A DNA stretch of 64,000 bases from Sulfurimonas autotrophica DSM 16294 (GTDB taxonomy: Bacteria > Campylobacterota > Campylobacteria > Campylobacterales > Sulfurimonadaceae): NCBI RefSeq assembly GCF_000147355.1, contig NC_014506.1, positions 930,001 through 994,000 of the forward strand, given 5' to 3'. The notes under the pieces were generated by a model that saw nothing but the letters and a program-made list of their open reading frames with translations, searched no databases and had not been told where the DNA came from. Of this stretch, positions 17,005-26,185 are shown piece by piece. Numbering within the stretch: the first letter of the stretch is position 1; every line of letters starts with the position of its first letter. The position numbers and the translations under genes are program-made.

Positions 17005-17958
17005 CTAAATTTCTTTTTTGTAACCTTGCCTGTGCGTCTTGTTATCTATTAGGTCCAATGCAGATTGTACAGCATTGACATAACTCAGTGTTTTGGCCTC
17101 GCCTTTATAAGCGATGTCAAAAGCAGTCCCGTGGTCAACTGATGTACGTACAATGGGCAGATTGAGTGAAATATTAACACTCTCATCAAAATAAAGTGCT
17201 TTAAGCGGTGCAAGTCCCTGATCATGATACATCGCTACAAAATAGTTGTAATTATTGCGACAATAGGGTGCAAAGGCAACATCAGGCACGATTGGACCTA
17301 CAAATTGTTCAAAACCTATTTTTTTGTTGGCACTTTTTATTGCTTTGGTAATAATAAGCTCTTCTTGACCCAAAACACCGTTGTCCCCGGCATGCGGATT
17401 GAGACCGAGCACTGCTATTGGAGCCTCAGGAATAGAATTGTGCATATCCAAAAAGAACTGCTTGAGTTTTTTATATTTGATGTTTTTTGCAACATCTTTG
17501 AGTGGAATGTGTTCTGTAAAAAGAGCCACGTACATTTTTTGACAGCCAAGCATCATAATGGCTTCTTTGTTAAAATGTTGACGCAGCAGGTCAGTATGAC
17601 CTTTAAACTCAAGTCCTGCTTTCATCCAGGCTTCTTTGTGTATTGGTATGGTGACGACTGCTTGCGCTTTTTTTTCTTCGCACAAATGCACTGCAGCCAT
17701 AAAAGATTCATAAGCATACAAACCGCTTACGGCATCTACTTTTCCTGGTTGAATATCAAACTCTCCCTCAACTTCACAAAGCTCAAAATCATCAGGAACC
17801 GTTACATGTAAGCGTGCAGAGGCTTTTTGCAACATAGTCCTGTTTATACAGTAAATCGGATGACAAATTTTGGAAATTACTTCATGTGCTTTGAGTGCTA
17901 TTTCTATACCGACACCGTTTAAATCACCGATACTTACGGCTATAATTGGCTTACTCAT
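17005..17958 (-). CDS. pdxA: 4-hydroxythreonine-4-phosphate dehydrogenase
   Basis: An NAD-dependent oxidation step in the DXP-dependent route to pyridoxal phosphate, giving the substrate that PdxJ condenses. Visible PdxA motifs are SIGDLNGVGIEIALK at the N-terminus, KGHTDLLRQHF with the metal/substrate histidine, GLNPHAGDNGVLGQEE, and MYHDQGLAPLK followed by SVDHGTAFDIAYKG. At 317 residues the length is typical. Its ATG overlaps the end of pdxJ by four bases, making a plsC-pdxJ-pdxA operon on the minus strand. It has an exact TTACATGTAA at 17802. Confidence 0.96.
   Translation of the reverse strand: MSKPIIAVSIGDLNGVGIEIALKAHEVISKICHPIYCINRTMLQKASARLHVTVPDDFELCEVEGEFDIQPGKVDAVSGLYAYESFMAAVHLCEEKKAQAVVTIPIHKEAWMKAGLEFKGHTDLLRQHFNKEAIMMLGCQKMYVALFTEHIPLKDVAKNIKYKKLKQFFLDMHNSIPEAPIAVLGLNPHAGDNGVLGQEELIITKAIKSANKKIGFEQFVGPIVPDVAFAPYCRNNYNYFVAMYHDQGLAPLKALYFDESVNISLNLPIVRTSVDHGTAFDIAYKGEAKTLSYVNAVQSALDLIDNKTHRQGYKKEI
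17802..17811. repeat. Iterated palindrome TTACATGTAA (pdxA)
   Basis: Exact copy; on the coding (minus) strand it encodes Leu-His-Val-Thr. Confidence 0.7.
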
Positions 17959-18746
17959 CGAGTTGTGAGACTTTTCATCTCTTTTATGGCTTCACTTAAA
18001 CCAGTAAAAACACTGCGAGCAATAATGCTTTGTCCGATATTTAACTCTGTTATTTCTTTTATTTGCATCATCTCATGCACATTATGATAGTTGAGCCCAT
18101 GACCTGCTGCTACTTCGAGTCCGAGTTTATCGGCATGTCTTGCAGAGAGTTTTAGCTGCTCTATTGCCATCTCAAGCCTGTCGCTAAGTTCATAGCGCGG
18201 AAACTCCAACTCTTTTACAGAATGATTTGATTTTGGCAAAGAGGAATTGAGCATCGCAAAAAGATTTGCAAAAAGACCGGTATGCAGCTCAACCATCTCG
18301 GCTCCGAGTTTTTTTGACTGCTCCATCGCTTCAATGCTCGGATCAACAAACAAAGAGACGGGGATAATACTGTCATGTAGCTGTTCTATTGCATAAGCTA
18401 TTTCATTTTCATAACTAAACACATCAAGTCCGCCTTCCGTGGTGACTTCTTCTCTTTTTTCTGGAACCAAAGTGGCACGATGAGGCTTCACTCTACTGAC
18501 AATGTCTAATATATTTTTATTGATGGAACACTCAAGATTTACAGGCAGTTTTGAAAACTGTAAAATATTTTTTACATCAATATCCTGAATGTGTCTTCTA
18601 TCTTCTCGTAAATGGATGGTAATTTGTTCGGCTCCACTCTCACATGCAACATAAAGTGCCTGTAAAATGTCAGGGTCATTCACCTGTCTTGCTTCTCTTA
18701 AAACTGCTACGTGGTCTATATTGACGCCAAGTTTCATTGGTTTCAT
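17955..18746 (-). CDS. pdxJ: Pyridoxine 5'-phosphate synthase
   Basis: Condenses 1-deoxyxylulose 5-phosphate with the PdxA product to form pyridoxine 5'-phosphate. The 263-residue TIM barrel shows LGVNIDHVAVLREAR at the N-terminus (with the active-site His), ITIHLREDRRHIQD, VTLVPE-like ATLVPEKREEVTTEGGLD, VELHTG and AAGHGLNYHNV, followed by ELNIGQSIIARSVFTGL. All known catalytic segments are present. The start overlaps the plsC stop (ATGA) and its stop overlaps pdxA. Confidence 0.97.
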   Translation of the reverse strand: MKPMKLGVNIDHVAVLREARQVNDPDILQALYVACESGAEQITIHLREDRRHIQDIDVKNILQFSKLPVNLECSINKNILDIVSRVKPHRATLVPEKREEVTTEGGLDVFSYENEIAYAIEQLHDSIIPVSLFVDPSIEAMEQSKKLGAEMVELHTGLFANLFAMLNSSLPKSNHSVKELEFPRYELSDRLEMAIEQLKLSARHADKLGLEVAAGHGLNYHNVHEMMQIKEITELNIGQSIIARSVFTGLSEAIKEMKSLTTR

Positions 18747-19450
18747 GATTTCTTCTCTTTTACTGATTTATAAAATTTAAGATATTTTTCTTCTAAATTT
18801 TCGTAATTTGTTATATCCCCAACATGAACTTCCACAGTGTAAGGCTCTTTGTATGGAGAGCTTTTAAATACTTTTTCAAGTTTATTATTGATATACACGG
18901 GTACTATATCAAGGTTATTGGCTTTGGCTATTTTTGAAGCTCCGCTTTGAAACTTTTTAATGCCTTCGCCGTTATATCTTTCACCTTCTGGAAAAATATA
19001 TATATTCATATCATCCACTTTTGCAAGCGTCCTTTTGATTGTTTTAAAAAATCTCACCAATCCTTTTTTATTTTCCAAGTCAACCGGAATACATCCGCTG
19101 TATTGAAAAAATTTTCCATATATTGGGTCGTTAAAAAGTTCCTGTTTTGCTATCCATGCACCGCTTTTGTTATTTTTTGAAAAAATATTTTCCATAACGA
19201 GAATATCAAGCAGAGAACGATGATTTATAGCATATAAAATTTTATCTTTTTTTGGAAGTTCACCGATAAGTTTGATCTTAATATTTAAAAAGTCCAAGAC
19301 CTGATTTGAATACTCTTGACGTGCTTTTGAAAGTTCTTGATAGGCATACTTTTGAGTAATAAACGGATGAAAATAAGTTTGTTTGAAAATTTTTATATAT
19401 TTATATCCGAGCTCTATCATAAATATATATTTTCCTAAGTCTTTTAGCAT
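18743..19450 (-). CDS. plsC: 1-acyl-glycerol-3-phosphate acyltransferase-like protein
   Basis: A 235-residue PlsC-family acyltransferase of phospholipid synthesis, membrane-associated. The catalytic H-x4-D motif is NHRSLLD; the glycerol-phosphate binding motif is FPEGERYNGEG, and VPVYINN is the third conserved block. The N-terminus has a hydrophobic segment (DLGKYIFMIELGYKYIKIF) likely to associate with the membrane. AGAGGGTT precedes the ATG. It is the first gene of the plsC-pdxJ-pdxA operon. Specificity for lysophosphatidic acid is inferred from the family, and another acyl acceptor is possible. Confidence 0.88.
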   Translation of the reverse strand: MLKDLGKYIFMIELGYKYIKIFKQTYFHPFITQKYAYQELSKARQEYSNQVLDFLNIKIKLIGELPKKDKILYAINHRSLLDILVMENIFSKNNKSGAWIAKQELFNDPIYGKFFQYSGCIPVDLENKKGLVRFFKTIKRTLAKVDDMNIYIFPEGERYNGEGIKKFQSGASKIAKANNLDIVPVYINNKLEKVFKSSPYKEPYTVEVHVGDITNYENLEEKYLKFYKSVKEKKS

Positions 19451-19511
19451 ATAACCCTCTTTTATAAAAAGAAAATTATAGCTAAAAATATGTAACTATT
19501 TTCTAACACTT

Positions 19512-20453
19512 TTAGGCATTATTTTTTTTCAGTGTCATTTCTGTTTCCATCAATTTGATTTCATCATTGGCAAAGATACGAATTTTATCATCTGCTTTGA
19601 GCTTTTTATCTGCAATTTTATTGGGGTAATCAAAATGATTTAAAATATGTTTGATAGTATTTATACGGGCTTTTTTCTTGTTGTCGGAACGAATGATTGT
19701 CCAAGGTGCATAATCTGTGTGTGATGCTAAAAGCATAGAGTATTTGGCTATAGTATATTTGTCCCACAGTCCTTGGGATTTTTCATCTACAGGGGAGAGC
19801 TTATATTGTTTGAGCGGGTCGGTTCTGCGTTTGTCAAAACGTCTTTTTTGCTCGGCTTTTGATACAGAAAAGTAAAACTTAAAAATCTTTATATTGGAGT
19901 TAATGAGCATCTTTTCAAACTCAGGCACCTCATGTAAAAATTCTTTATGTTCCTCTTGTGTACAAAACCCCATAACAGGTTCAACCCCTGCACGGTTGTA
20001 ATAACTTCTATCAAAAAGAACAATTTCTCCGGCTGAGGGCAGATGCTGCACATATCTTTGAAAATACCATTGCGTTGTCTCTTTGTCGCTCGGCTTGTCA
20101 AGAGCGACAACTCTTGCACCACGAGGGTTAAGATGTTCCGTAATACGTTTAATTGTACCGCCTTTACCTGCGGCATCACGACCCTCAAAAATCATCAGCA
20201 CTTTTTGTCCTGTCTCTTTGACATAGTTTTGCATTTTTAACAGTTCTATCTGCAGTTCTTTTAGCTCACTTTCATAACGCAGAACTTCATCTTTTACCCA
20301 GACGGCAACGCGCTTTTTGTGCGGATCCTTTTCTCTTTTGTCTTGAATATTCTTTTTATTTGTTTTATTTTTTCTTCTCTCTTCATGCACAATTTCTTCT
20401 AAATTGGCACCATCTTTCATCTCATCATCAAGTATATCTCTTTCATGTCCCAT
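19512..20453 (-). CDS. ppk2: Polyphosphate kinase 2
   Basis: A PPK2-family enzyme that transfers phosphate between polyphosphate and nucleotides. Walker A is GRDAAGKGGTIKRI; the lid and Walker B region has VLFDRSYYNRAGVEPVMGF, and RRTDPLKQYKLSPVD and APWTIIRSDNKKKARIN complete the family signature. A single catalytic domain of about 230 residues follows a charged N-terminal tail. I prefer the ATG at 20453, preceded by AAGGATA, over one ten codons upstream. It is divergent from a CHAD-domain gene, a polyphosphate-binding family, with about 100 bases between. Confidence 0.94.
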   Translation of the reverse strand: MGHERDILDDEMKDGANLEEIVHEERRKNKTNKKNIQDKREKDPHKKRVAVWVKDEVLRYESELKELQIELLKMQNYVKETGQKVLMIFEGRDAAGKGGTIKRITEHLNPRGARVVALDKPSDKETTQWYFQRYVQHLPSAGEIVLFDRSYYNRAGVEPVMGFCTQEEHKEFLHEVPEFEKMLINSNIKIFKFYFSVSKAEQKRRFDKRRTDPLKQYKLSPVDEKSQGLWDKYTIAKYSMLLASHTDYAPWTIIRSDNKKKARINTIKHILNHFDYPNKIADKKLKADDKIRIFANDEIKLMETEMTLKKNNA

Positions 20454-20549
20454 ATTCGTATCCTTTTTTTTATTATAAATCAAATTATATTAATATCAGT
20501 TTTACCTTAACATATATATTGTTATAATAATGCAATAAGGTATGAAAAT

Positions 20550-21422
20550 ATGCACGCAACAATTGAAGCTACATTTAGAGAGTTTTTAGAAATTGATTTA
20601 AAAAAAGTAAAAAAATATGAAAAAGCAGTGCTTGCATCAAAAGATACAGATGCTCTGCATCAAATGCGTGTGTCCCTGAGAAGGATGCGTTCTGTGTTCT
20701 TTACTTTTCAATCGGTAATACCAAAAAAAATAACAAAAAATATTTATGCCAATATTTCAACAGTCGCTTCTTGTTATGACAAAGCTCGCGATATTGATGT
20801 ATATATAGAGACATATTTAAATAAAGATGCATTAACTTCTACTGAGTTGTTGCTTTATAATATTGCTTTAAAATGCAGAGAAAAAGAGTACAGAAAAATC
20901 AAAAAGTATTTAGAATCAAAAAAATATAAAAAATTTAAAAAAGAATTGAAAAAATGGATAAAAACAAAACAATGGAGAAAAAAGCTTACTAAAAAACAGT
21001 TGTCTGTACTTGAAGAAAATATAATTCCTTTTGCTGCAAATTTTTTAAAAAGTTATCAAAATGATATATGCTTGTACGGTTCTGCTATAGGTCCTGTATT
21101 GGAAGATGAACAAGCACATAAATTACGAATAAAATTGAAAAAATTAAGGTATGCAACTGAGTTATTTACTCCGTATTTTCAAAATAGATTAGATAATTTA
21201 AAAAAAATACTAAAAGAGCTTCAAGATATTTTAGGACAACTGCATGATATTTATATAACAAAAAAGCTGCACAAAATTTTTTTACATTTTCAGCAAGATA
21301 AAAAACTTTATGCATACATAAAAAAGGTTGAATTAGTCAACACATATAAGAAAGAAAAGCTCAAAGAAGCTTTTTTTCTAAAGTGGAAACTATTTACAAA
21401 GATTGTTCAATCAGTTTGTTAA
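20550..21422 (+). CDS. CHAD-domain protein
   Basis: A 290-residue alpha-helical protein, rich in lysine, of the CHAD family. The conserved histidine and basic residues are visible in [16 protein letters not shown] near the N-terminus and [20 protein letters not shown] in the second half. CHAD domains bind inorganic polyphosphate and are found on polyphosphate granules. There is no CYTH phosphatase domain, so it is a stand-alone CHAD protein. It lies next to, and divergent from, ppk2, which supports a role in polyphosphate metabolism. Its 3' end overlaps the convergent DUF255 gene by 29 bases. Confidence 0.9.
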   Translation: MHATIEATFREFLEIDLKKVKKYEKAVLASKDTDALHQMRVSLRRMRSVFFTFQSVIPKKITKNIYANISTVASCYDKARDIDVYIETYLNKDALTSTELLLYNIALKCREKEYRKIKKYLESKKYKKFKKELKKWIKTKQWRKKLTKKQLSVLEENIIPFAANFLKSYQNDICLYGSAIGPVLEDEQAHKLRIKLKKLRYATELFTPYFQNRLDNLKKILKELQDILGQLHDIYITKKLHKIFLHFQQDKKLYAYIKKVELVNTYKKEKLKEAFFLKWKLFTKIVQSVC

Positions 21423-23325
21423 TTTGATGTAAATCCTGTGTATTGGCAAAACAGCTTTTGTCTCCGCATATCATAAAGTCATCATCTTCACTTTTTTTGA
21501 ATTCTACAAACGGATATTTTATTTTTGCAAGTGCATAAGCATAGTTATTAATATTTTGCTCATTTGTTTTTATAATTCTGTCTCCCTTGACATATCTGAG
21601 TGCCTGCGTAAGCATGTAAGGGTAGTAAATCGGTCTGCGCCCCAGTTCATAAGAGTTATATTCCATTGTTTTAAAAGCAAAATGTCTGTATTTCTCATCT
21701 TCAAGAAGCGTTCCCAAAGTTATTAAAGCATTTATCATAATACTGACCGAACTTGTATATGTTGTGTCAGTTATTTCAGCTTTTACGGCAAATTCACCGC
21801 TGCTGAAGTTCCATACGCCTTTGTCATAGAACTCTTCCAGTGCCTTATTTACAAATCTTTGTGCATGTATGAGATAGACCTCATTTTGTGTATATTTAAA
21901 GGCACTCAGCAGTGCTTGAGAAAGGAATGCATAATCTTCCAAAAATGCTTCTACTTTTGGTTTTTTATGAATTAGAGTCGTGTGATACAGCTTACCGTCT
22001 ATAAACAGAGTGTCAAGCAGTTTATTAAGAGTTTTTATAGCCTTTTCTTTGTATTTTCTATCGATGGCTCCAAGTTTGAACAAAGAATTTATCATCATAC
22101 CAGACCATGATGTTTGCACTTTTTTGTCTATAAACGGATAACTTCTTTTTTGTCTTATTTTTTGTAAAAGTGGTTTAATATCATTGAACCACTCAGGAAT
22201 TTCATCTTCAAAGCGAATAATATTTTTACCTTCAAAGTTTCCGTGATGAGTGACACTCATCTCTTGGCACATTTCTTTTGCATTTTCATAGCCGTTTTGG
22301 GTAAGTACGGTGTAAACTTCATCATAGGTGTAAACAAAGTAAGTTCCTTCTTTCCCATCACTGTCTGCATCGCTGGCACTGTAAAATAGGTCATCTTCGC
22401 TCATAAAGTTATACCAAAAATCTGCCACTTCTTTGGCCGTATGAAGATACTTTTCATCTTCATATGTCAAATAAGCCTCAGTATATACGCCGCAGAGCAG
22501 AGCATTGTCATAGAGCATTTTTTCAAAATGGGGTACGAGCCATTTTTCATCTACGGAGTATCTGCAAAAACCGCCGTCAACAAGGTCGTATATACCGCCT
22601 TTGATCATATGCTCAAGTGTATTTGTTGTCATGGCCTTTGCACTGGCATCATTATAGAGTCTGTCAATAACCATTAAAGCAGTAAGTGTTGAAGAGTGCG
22701 GAAACTTTGGTTTGTCTGAAAAACCGCCGTTTCTTGTATCATAATTGTTTTTTGCCTGCAGTAGAAGATTTTTATAAAAATCCTCTTTTAAAACAGTTGC
22801 CTCTTTTGGATGATCTTTATGATTTAAAAATCCTTCTATTTCATCTGCATTTTCAAACAGTTTTGGATCCATTTCTTTGATTTTTGTAGCAATCAAACGA
22901 GTAAGTTCTTTAAAGCCCATGCCTTCAATACTGCCGGCATTGGATTCGGGAGGAATGTAGGTTCCGGCAAAAAACGGTTTGTTTTGCGGTGTACAAAAAA
23001 TACTCGTCGGCCATCCGCCTGCACGGCGGTTGAGCAGCATATGCACTTCCTGATAATATTTGTCAATATCGGGGCGTTCTTCACGGTCAACTTTTATACA
23101 AATGAAACTCTCATTTAAAATTTGGGCACACTCTTTGTCTTCAAAAACTTTTTCTTCCATAACATGGCACCAGTGACAAGAGCTGTAGCCAATACTTATA
23201 AAAATTGCTTTATTTTCAGTTTCTGCGCGCTCAAAAGCTTCATCACACCACGGCCACCAGTCTACCGGATTGTCCTTGTGCTGCTGCAGGTATGGGGAAT
23301 CTTCATTTGCTAATCTGTTTGACAT
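21394..23325 (-). CDS. DUF255 thioredoxin-domain protein (YyaL/SSP411 family)
   Basis: A 643-residue protein. The N-terminal thioredoxin-like domain (about residues 1-165) has [16 protein letters not shown], with a C-H-W-C redox pair, and [12 protein letters not shown]. The remainder is an all-helical (alpha/alpha)6 barrel resembling six-hairpin glycosidases or N-acylglucosamine epimerases ([20 protein letters not shown], then MLYDNALL). No signal peptide is present, so it is cytoplasmic. The family is widespread and its reaction is unknown. It lies 80 bases downstream of cheB and converges on the CHAD gene. Confidence 0.93.
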   Translation of the reverse strand: MSNRLANEDSPYLQQHKDNPVDWWPWCDEAFERAETENKAIFISIGYSSCHWCHVMEEKVFEDKECAQILNESFICIKVDREERPDIDKYYQEVHMLLNRRAGGWPTSIFCTPQNKPFFAGTYIPPESNAGSIEGMGFKELTRLIATKIKEMDPKLFENADEIEGFLNHKDHPKEATVLKEDFYKNLLLQAKNNYDTRNGGFSDKPKFPHSSTLTALMVIDRLYNDASAKAMTTNTLEHMIKGGIYDLVDGGFCRYSVDEKWLVPHFEKMLYDNALLCGVYTEAYLTYEDEKYLHTAKEVADFWYNFMSEDDLFYSASDADSDGKEGTYFVYTYDEVYTVLTQNGYENAKEMCQEMSVTHHGNFEGKNIIRFEDEIPEWFNDIKPLLQKIRQKRSYPFIDKKVQTSWSGMMINSLFKLGAIDRKYKEKAIKTLNKLLDTLFIDGKLYHTTLIHKKPKVEAFLEDYAFLSQALLSAFKYTQNEVYLIHAQRFVNKALEEFYDKGVWNFSSGEFAVKAEITDTTYTSSVSIMINALITLGTLLEDEKYRHFAFKTMEYNSYELGRRPIYYPYMLTQALRYVKGDRIIKTNEQNINNYAYALAKIKYPFVEFKKSEDDDFMICGDKSCFANTQDLHQINKLIEQSL

Positions 23326-23405
23326 AATCTATAACCTCTTTTATTTTGTAGGATAGGGTATGAAAAAAAGGCTGATGCTTTGCTTAAATAATGTTTTGTA
23401 TCTAC

Positions 23406-24470
23406 TTACCTCACCGTGTTAATAAGGTTTGCTATTTCGCCAAGTGTCAAAGAACTTATGACAGCGCCGATATCTACTGCCTGTTTTGGCATACCATAGA
23501 CTATACAACTTCGCTCATCCTGAGCATAAGTGGCCGCTCCTGCATTTTTCATCTTTAAAAGACCTGTCGCTCCATCATCTCCCATTCCTGTGAGTATAAT
23601 GCCAACTCCAAATATGCCGACCTCTTTTGCCATAGAGCGAAACAAAACGTTGACACTGGGTTTATGAGAATTTACCTTTGGGTAGTTTTTTAAAGCAATT
23701 TTGTACATAAACCCGCTTTTAACGACTTCCATATGTAAATGTCCCGGTGCTATTAAAATTCTACCATGCATAAGCGTGTCACCTTCTTGGGCTTCTTTGA
23801 CCACAGAAGAGGGCAGTACCTCATTGAGTCTTTGTGCAAATGAAGCAGTAAAGCCTGCAGGCATATGCTGTGTCACTACAATAGGCGGATGATTTGGCTC
23901 TAGCATCATAAATATCTCTTCTAGTGTTTGAACACCGCCTGTTGATGCTCCTATAGCTATGATTTTTTTCGATGCGGGAAGAGAACTTGCAGCTTTAACA
24001 CTACTTGAGACCTGCTTTTCATTGAGCACTTTGCTTGAACTGCGTCTTTGAATATTATGAAGTATTTTTACATGCGAGTGTGTTGCAATTCTTACTTTTG
24101 ATATAAAGTCATTTTGTTTATCTTTAAAAAACGAATTTATCTCAGAGGTAGGTTTGAGTACAATGTCAACAGCGCCCATTCTTAAAGCATCAATAGCAGA
24201 ACTGCTTCCCTGTGTTACGAGAGTGGAGCAGATAATGGTCGGTATTGGTTTTTGTTCTGAAATTTGTTCTAAAAATGTAAGTCCATCCATTTTTGGCATT
24301 TCTATATCGAGTATAAAAACATCAGGCAGCCCGACTTTTTTAAAGATATCAAAAGCATCAACAGGGTTTGGTGCACTGCCGATTACTTCAATATCTTGAG
24401 CAGAGGCAAAAATCTTTTTTAACTCGTTTCTTACTAGTGCTGAATCATCTATTATAAATACTTTAATCAT
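23406..24470 (-). CDS. cheB: Chemotaxis response regulator protein-glutamate methylesterase
   Basis: Removes methyl groups from chemoreceptors, giving adaptation. The N-terminal receiver (residues 1-120) has acidic pair D8-D9, phosphoacceptor D55 in ILDIEMPKMDG, and an STL switch segment. The C-terminal methylesterase (about 165-350) has the catalytic serine in IGASTGGVQT, histidine in VVTQHMPAGFT and aspartate in GMGDDGATGL. Full-length CheB of 354 residues. This is worth noting because some Campylobacterota have CheB without a receiver domain. It is the last gene of the che operon and shares one base with the preceding unknown gene. Confidence 0.97.
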   Translation of the reverse strand: MIKVFIIDDSALVRNELKKIFASAQDIEVIGSAPNPVDAFDIFKKVGLPDVFILDIEMPKMDGLTFLEQISEQKPIPTIICSTLVTQGSSSAIDALRMGAVDIVLKPTSEINSFFKDKQNDFISKVRIATHSHVKILHNIQRRSSSKVLNEKQVSSSVKAASSLPASKKIIAIGASTGGVQTLEEIFMMLEPNHPPIVVTQHMPAGFTASFAQRLNEVLPSSVVKEAQEGDTLMHGRILIAPGHLHMEVVKSGFMYKIALKNYPKVNSHKPSVNVLFRSMAKEVGIFGVGIILTGMGDDGATGLLKMKNAGAATYAQDERSCIVYGMPKQAVDIGAVISSLTLGEIANLINTVR

Positions 24471-25378
24471 TAAAAAAATTCCAATTCGCTGTTGTCTTCA
24501 TCATCTTCTTTTCCTTCTAACTGACTTTTCATAAAAATAATATTATTTTCTAAAGAGTGTTCAAATATATAGACATCTTTAAAAATTCTGTCAACAAACA
24601 TATCGAGCAAATATACACTCACATCACTTAAAATTTCTGAGAGATAATCAAAAGCTTTTAAATGTTCAGGTTTAATCTCTTGAATCTTTATATTTCTTAA
24701 ATATGATGCTAATTCCTGATAAATAGGTGTAATAGATATTGTTTGTGATGATTTAGAAAAAATATTTGCAACATCATCGAGTTTCTCTGCTATTTGACTA
24801 AAAAGTTCCTGTGAAAGTTCTCCTGCATTAAGCCGCATAACTATATCTGTTAGATCATCTGCTATAAAGAGGGAGCTTCCCTCATATGTGTCAAAAAACT
24901 TATCTATGGAGTTCTCTTTGACAACATCTTGTTTTATAGCAATCTCTCGTCTTCCTATTGATTTAATGGCGTATGGTGTGCTTAAAACACTAAAAAGCTT
25001 TTTGTAAAATAACTGCTCAATTATAGGATAAAAGATGACAGCATCAACAAAATAGATAGTTTCAGACAGCTTTTCATACTGTTTTGAATCAAATAGCAAT
25101 ATAGTTATAATATCACTGTCATATTCATGAATACGTTGAAAAAATTGATTTGCAAGTGTTTCATTCTCTTTTGCATCAATAACAACTACATTAATATCGC
25201 GTTTACTCAGTGTGGTAGCTATTTTGTTTAGCATATTTTCATTCATGGTTATTTTTGATAATGTTTTAAAATAACTTGATATTTTATCAATTAAGTTTTC
25301 ATTCTCTTTGCCAATATATAAAATATTGTAATCAGCGGCTAAAAATTGTATATATGCACTGTAATCTTTATGCATCAT
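24470..25378 (-). CDS. Chemotaxis-operon protein with degenerate receiver-like domain
   Basis: A 302-residue protein that I do not recognise. Residues about 17-145 follow the alternating pattern of a receiver domain: strand YNILYIGKEN where the acidic pair should be, INVVVIDAKE with a possible D at the phosphoacceptor strand, IITILLFDS, and AVIFYPI where the K-P dipeptide should be. The acidic pair and the lysine are absent, so phosphorylation is unlikely. The C-terminal half is helical and ends in an acidic tail (EGKEDDEDNSELEFF). It sits between cheR and cheB and shares one base with each, so it is tightly coupled to adaptation enzymes. Confidence 0.75.
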   Translation of the reverse strand: MMHKDYSAYIQFLAADYNILYIGKENENLIDKISSYFKTLSKITMNENMLNKIATTLSKRDINVVVIDAKENETLANQFFQRIHEYDSDIITILLFDSKQYEKLSETIYFVDAVIFYPIIEQLFYKKLFSVLSTPYAIKSIGRREIAIKQDVVKENSIDKFFDTYEGSSLFIADDLTDIVMRLNAGELSQELFSQIAEKLDDVANIFSKSSQTISITPIYQELASYLRNIKIQEIKPEHLKAFDYLSEILSDVSVYLLDMFVDRIFKDVYIFEHSLENNIIFMKSQLEGKEDDEDNSELEFF

Positions 25379-26184
25379 TATTTCCTTATTTTTTTATAGA
25401 TAGAAGATGTGATATTTTCAAGGGGTGAAGTATCTACCATGTTTAAGTTTTCTGTTAATGATATTACAAAATATCCGCCTATTTTTAAATTTTTAAGTAC
25501 ATTGTCTACAACAAGCTGTTTTGTTGCATCATCAAAATAAATAAGGACATTTCTTAAAAATATAACATCAAACTCTCCAACGTCACCATTGTGTTTCAGA
25601 AGGTTCCCGACTCTAAAGTCAATGTTTTCAACGAGTTTTCTGTCAATTAAAAACTGTCCTTCATGGCTGCCTCTGCCTTTGAGACAATACTCTTTTTTTA
25701 GTTCAGTAGGTATTTTATCTACCCATTTTTCAGGGTACAAACCTACTCTTGCCTTTTTTATGACTTTTGTATTGATGTCTGTACCTACTATTTCCCAATC
25801 ACTTTTTGCCATAGTTTTATCTAAAAGCATCGCAACGGAGTAAGCTTCTGCACCGACAGATGCAGCCGCGCTCCAAAAACGAAATTTCTTTTTAAAAGGA
25901 TGATTTGGAATAATGACTCTTTGCAAATACTCAAAATGCTCTATTTCCCGAAAAAAATAGGTCTCATTTGTTGTGATGAGGTTAATCATCTCAATACGCT
26001 CTTGTTCGTTAATTTGTATCAGACGAATATAATCGAGATAAGAATTAAGCTTATAAAAAAGTAATCTTTTTAAAAGCCGGCTTTGCACAAGCATTTTTTT
26101 TGAAGACTGCAAGTCAATGCCAACTTCTTTAAAAATTAACTTTTGTATTGTTTTAAATTCATTATCATTTAAGATAATTGCCAT
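25378..26184 (-). CDS. cheR: Chemotaxis protein-glutamate methyltransferase
   Basis: Methylates glutamates on chemoreceptors with SAM. The 268-residue protein has the N-terminal helical domain, including LITTNETYFFREIEHFEYLQ, and a C-terminal Rossmann domain with FRFWSAAASVGAEAYSVAML (motif I), IVGTDINTKVIKKA, FDVIFLRNVLIYFD and GGYFVISLTENL. All expected CheR segments are present. There is no C-terminal pentapeptide-binding extension that I can identify. It is translationally coupled to the following unknown gene. Confidence 0.96.
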   Translation of the reverse strand: MAIILNDNEFKTIQKLIFKEVGIDLQSSKKMLVQSRLLKRLLFYKLNSYLDYIRLIQINEQERIEMINLITTNETYFFREIEHFEYLQRVIIPNHPFKKKFRFWSAAASVGAEAYSVAMLLDKTMAKSDWEIVGTDINTKVIKKARVGLYPEKWVDKIPTELKKEYCLKGRGSHEGQFLIDRKLVENIDFRVGNLLKHNGDVGEFDVIFLRNVLIYFDDATKQLVVDNVLKNLKIGGYFVISLTENLNMVDTSPLENITSSIYKKIRK

Positions 26185-26185
26185 T

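Noticed and set aside
17224-17811. 195-codon plus-strand frame
   Set aside because: Antisense to pdxA, which is unambiguous; the product is an unstructured, aromatic-rich sequence typical of a shadow frame.
20454-20483. Upstream ATG for PPK2
   Set aside because: AAGGATA is placed for the ATG at 20453, and the extra ten residues would themselves contain this site.
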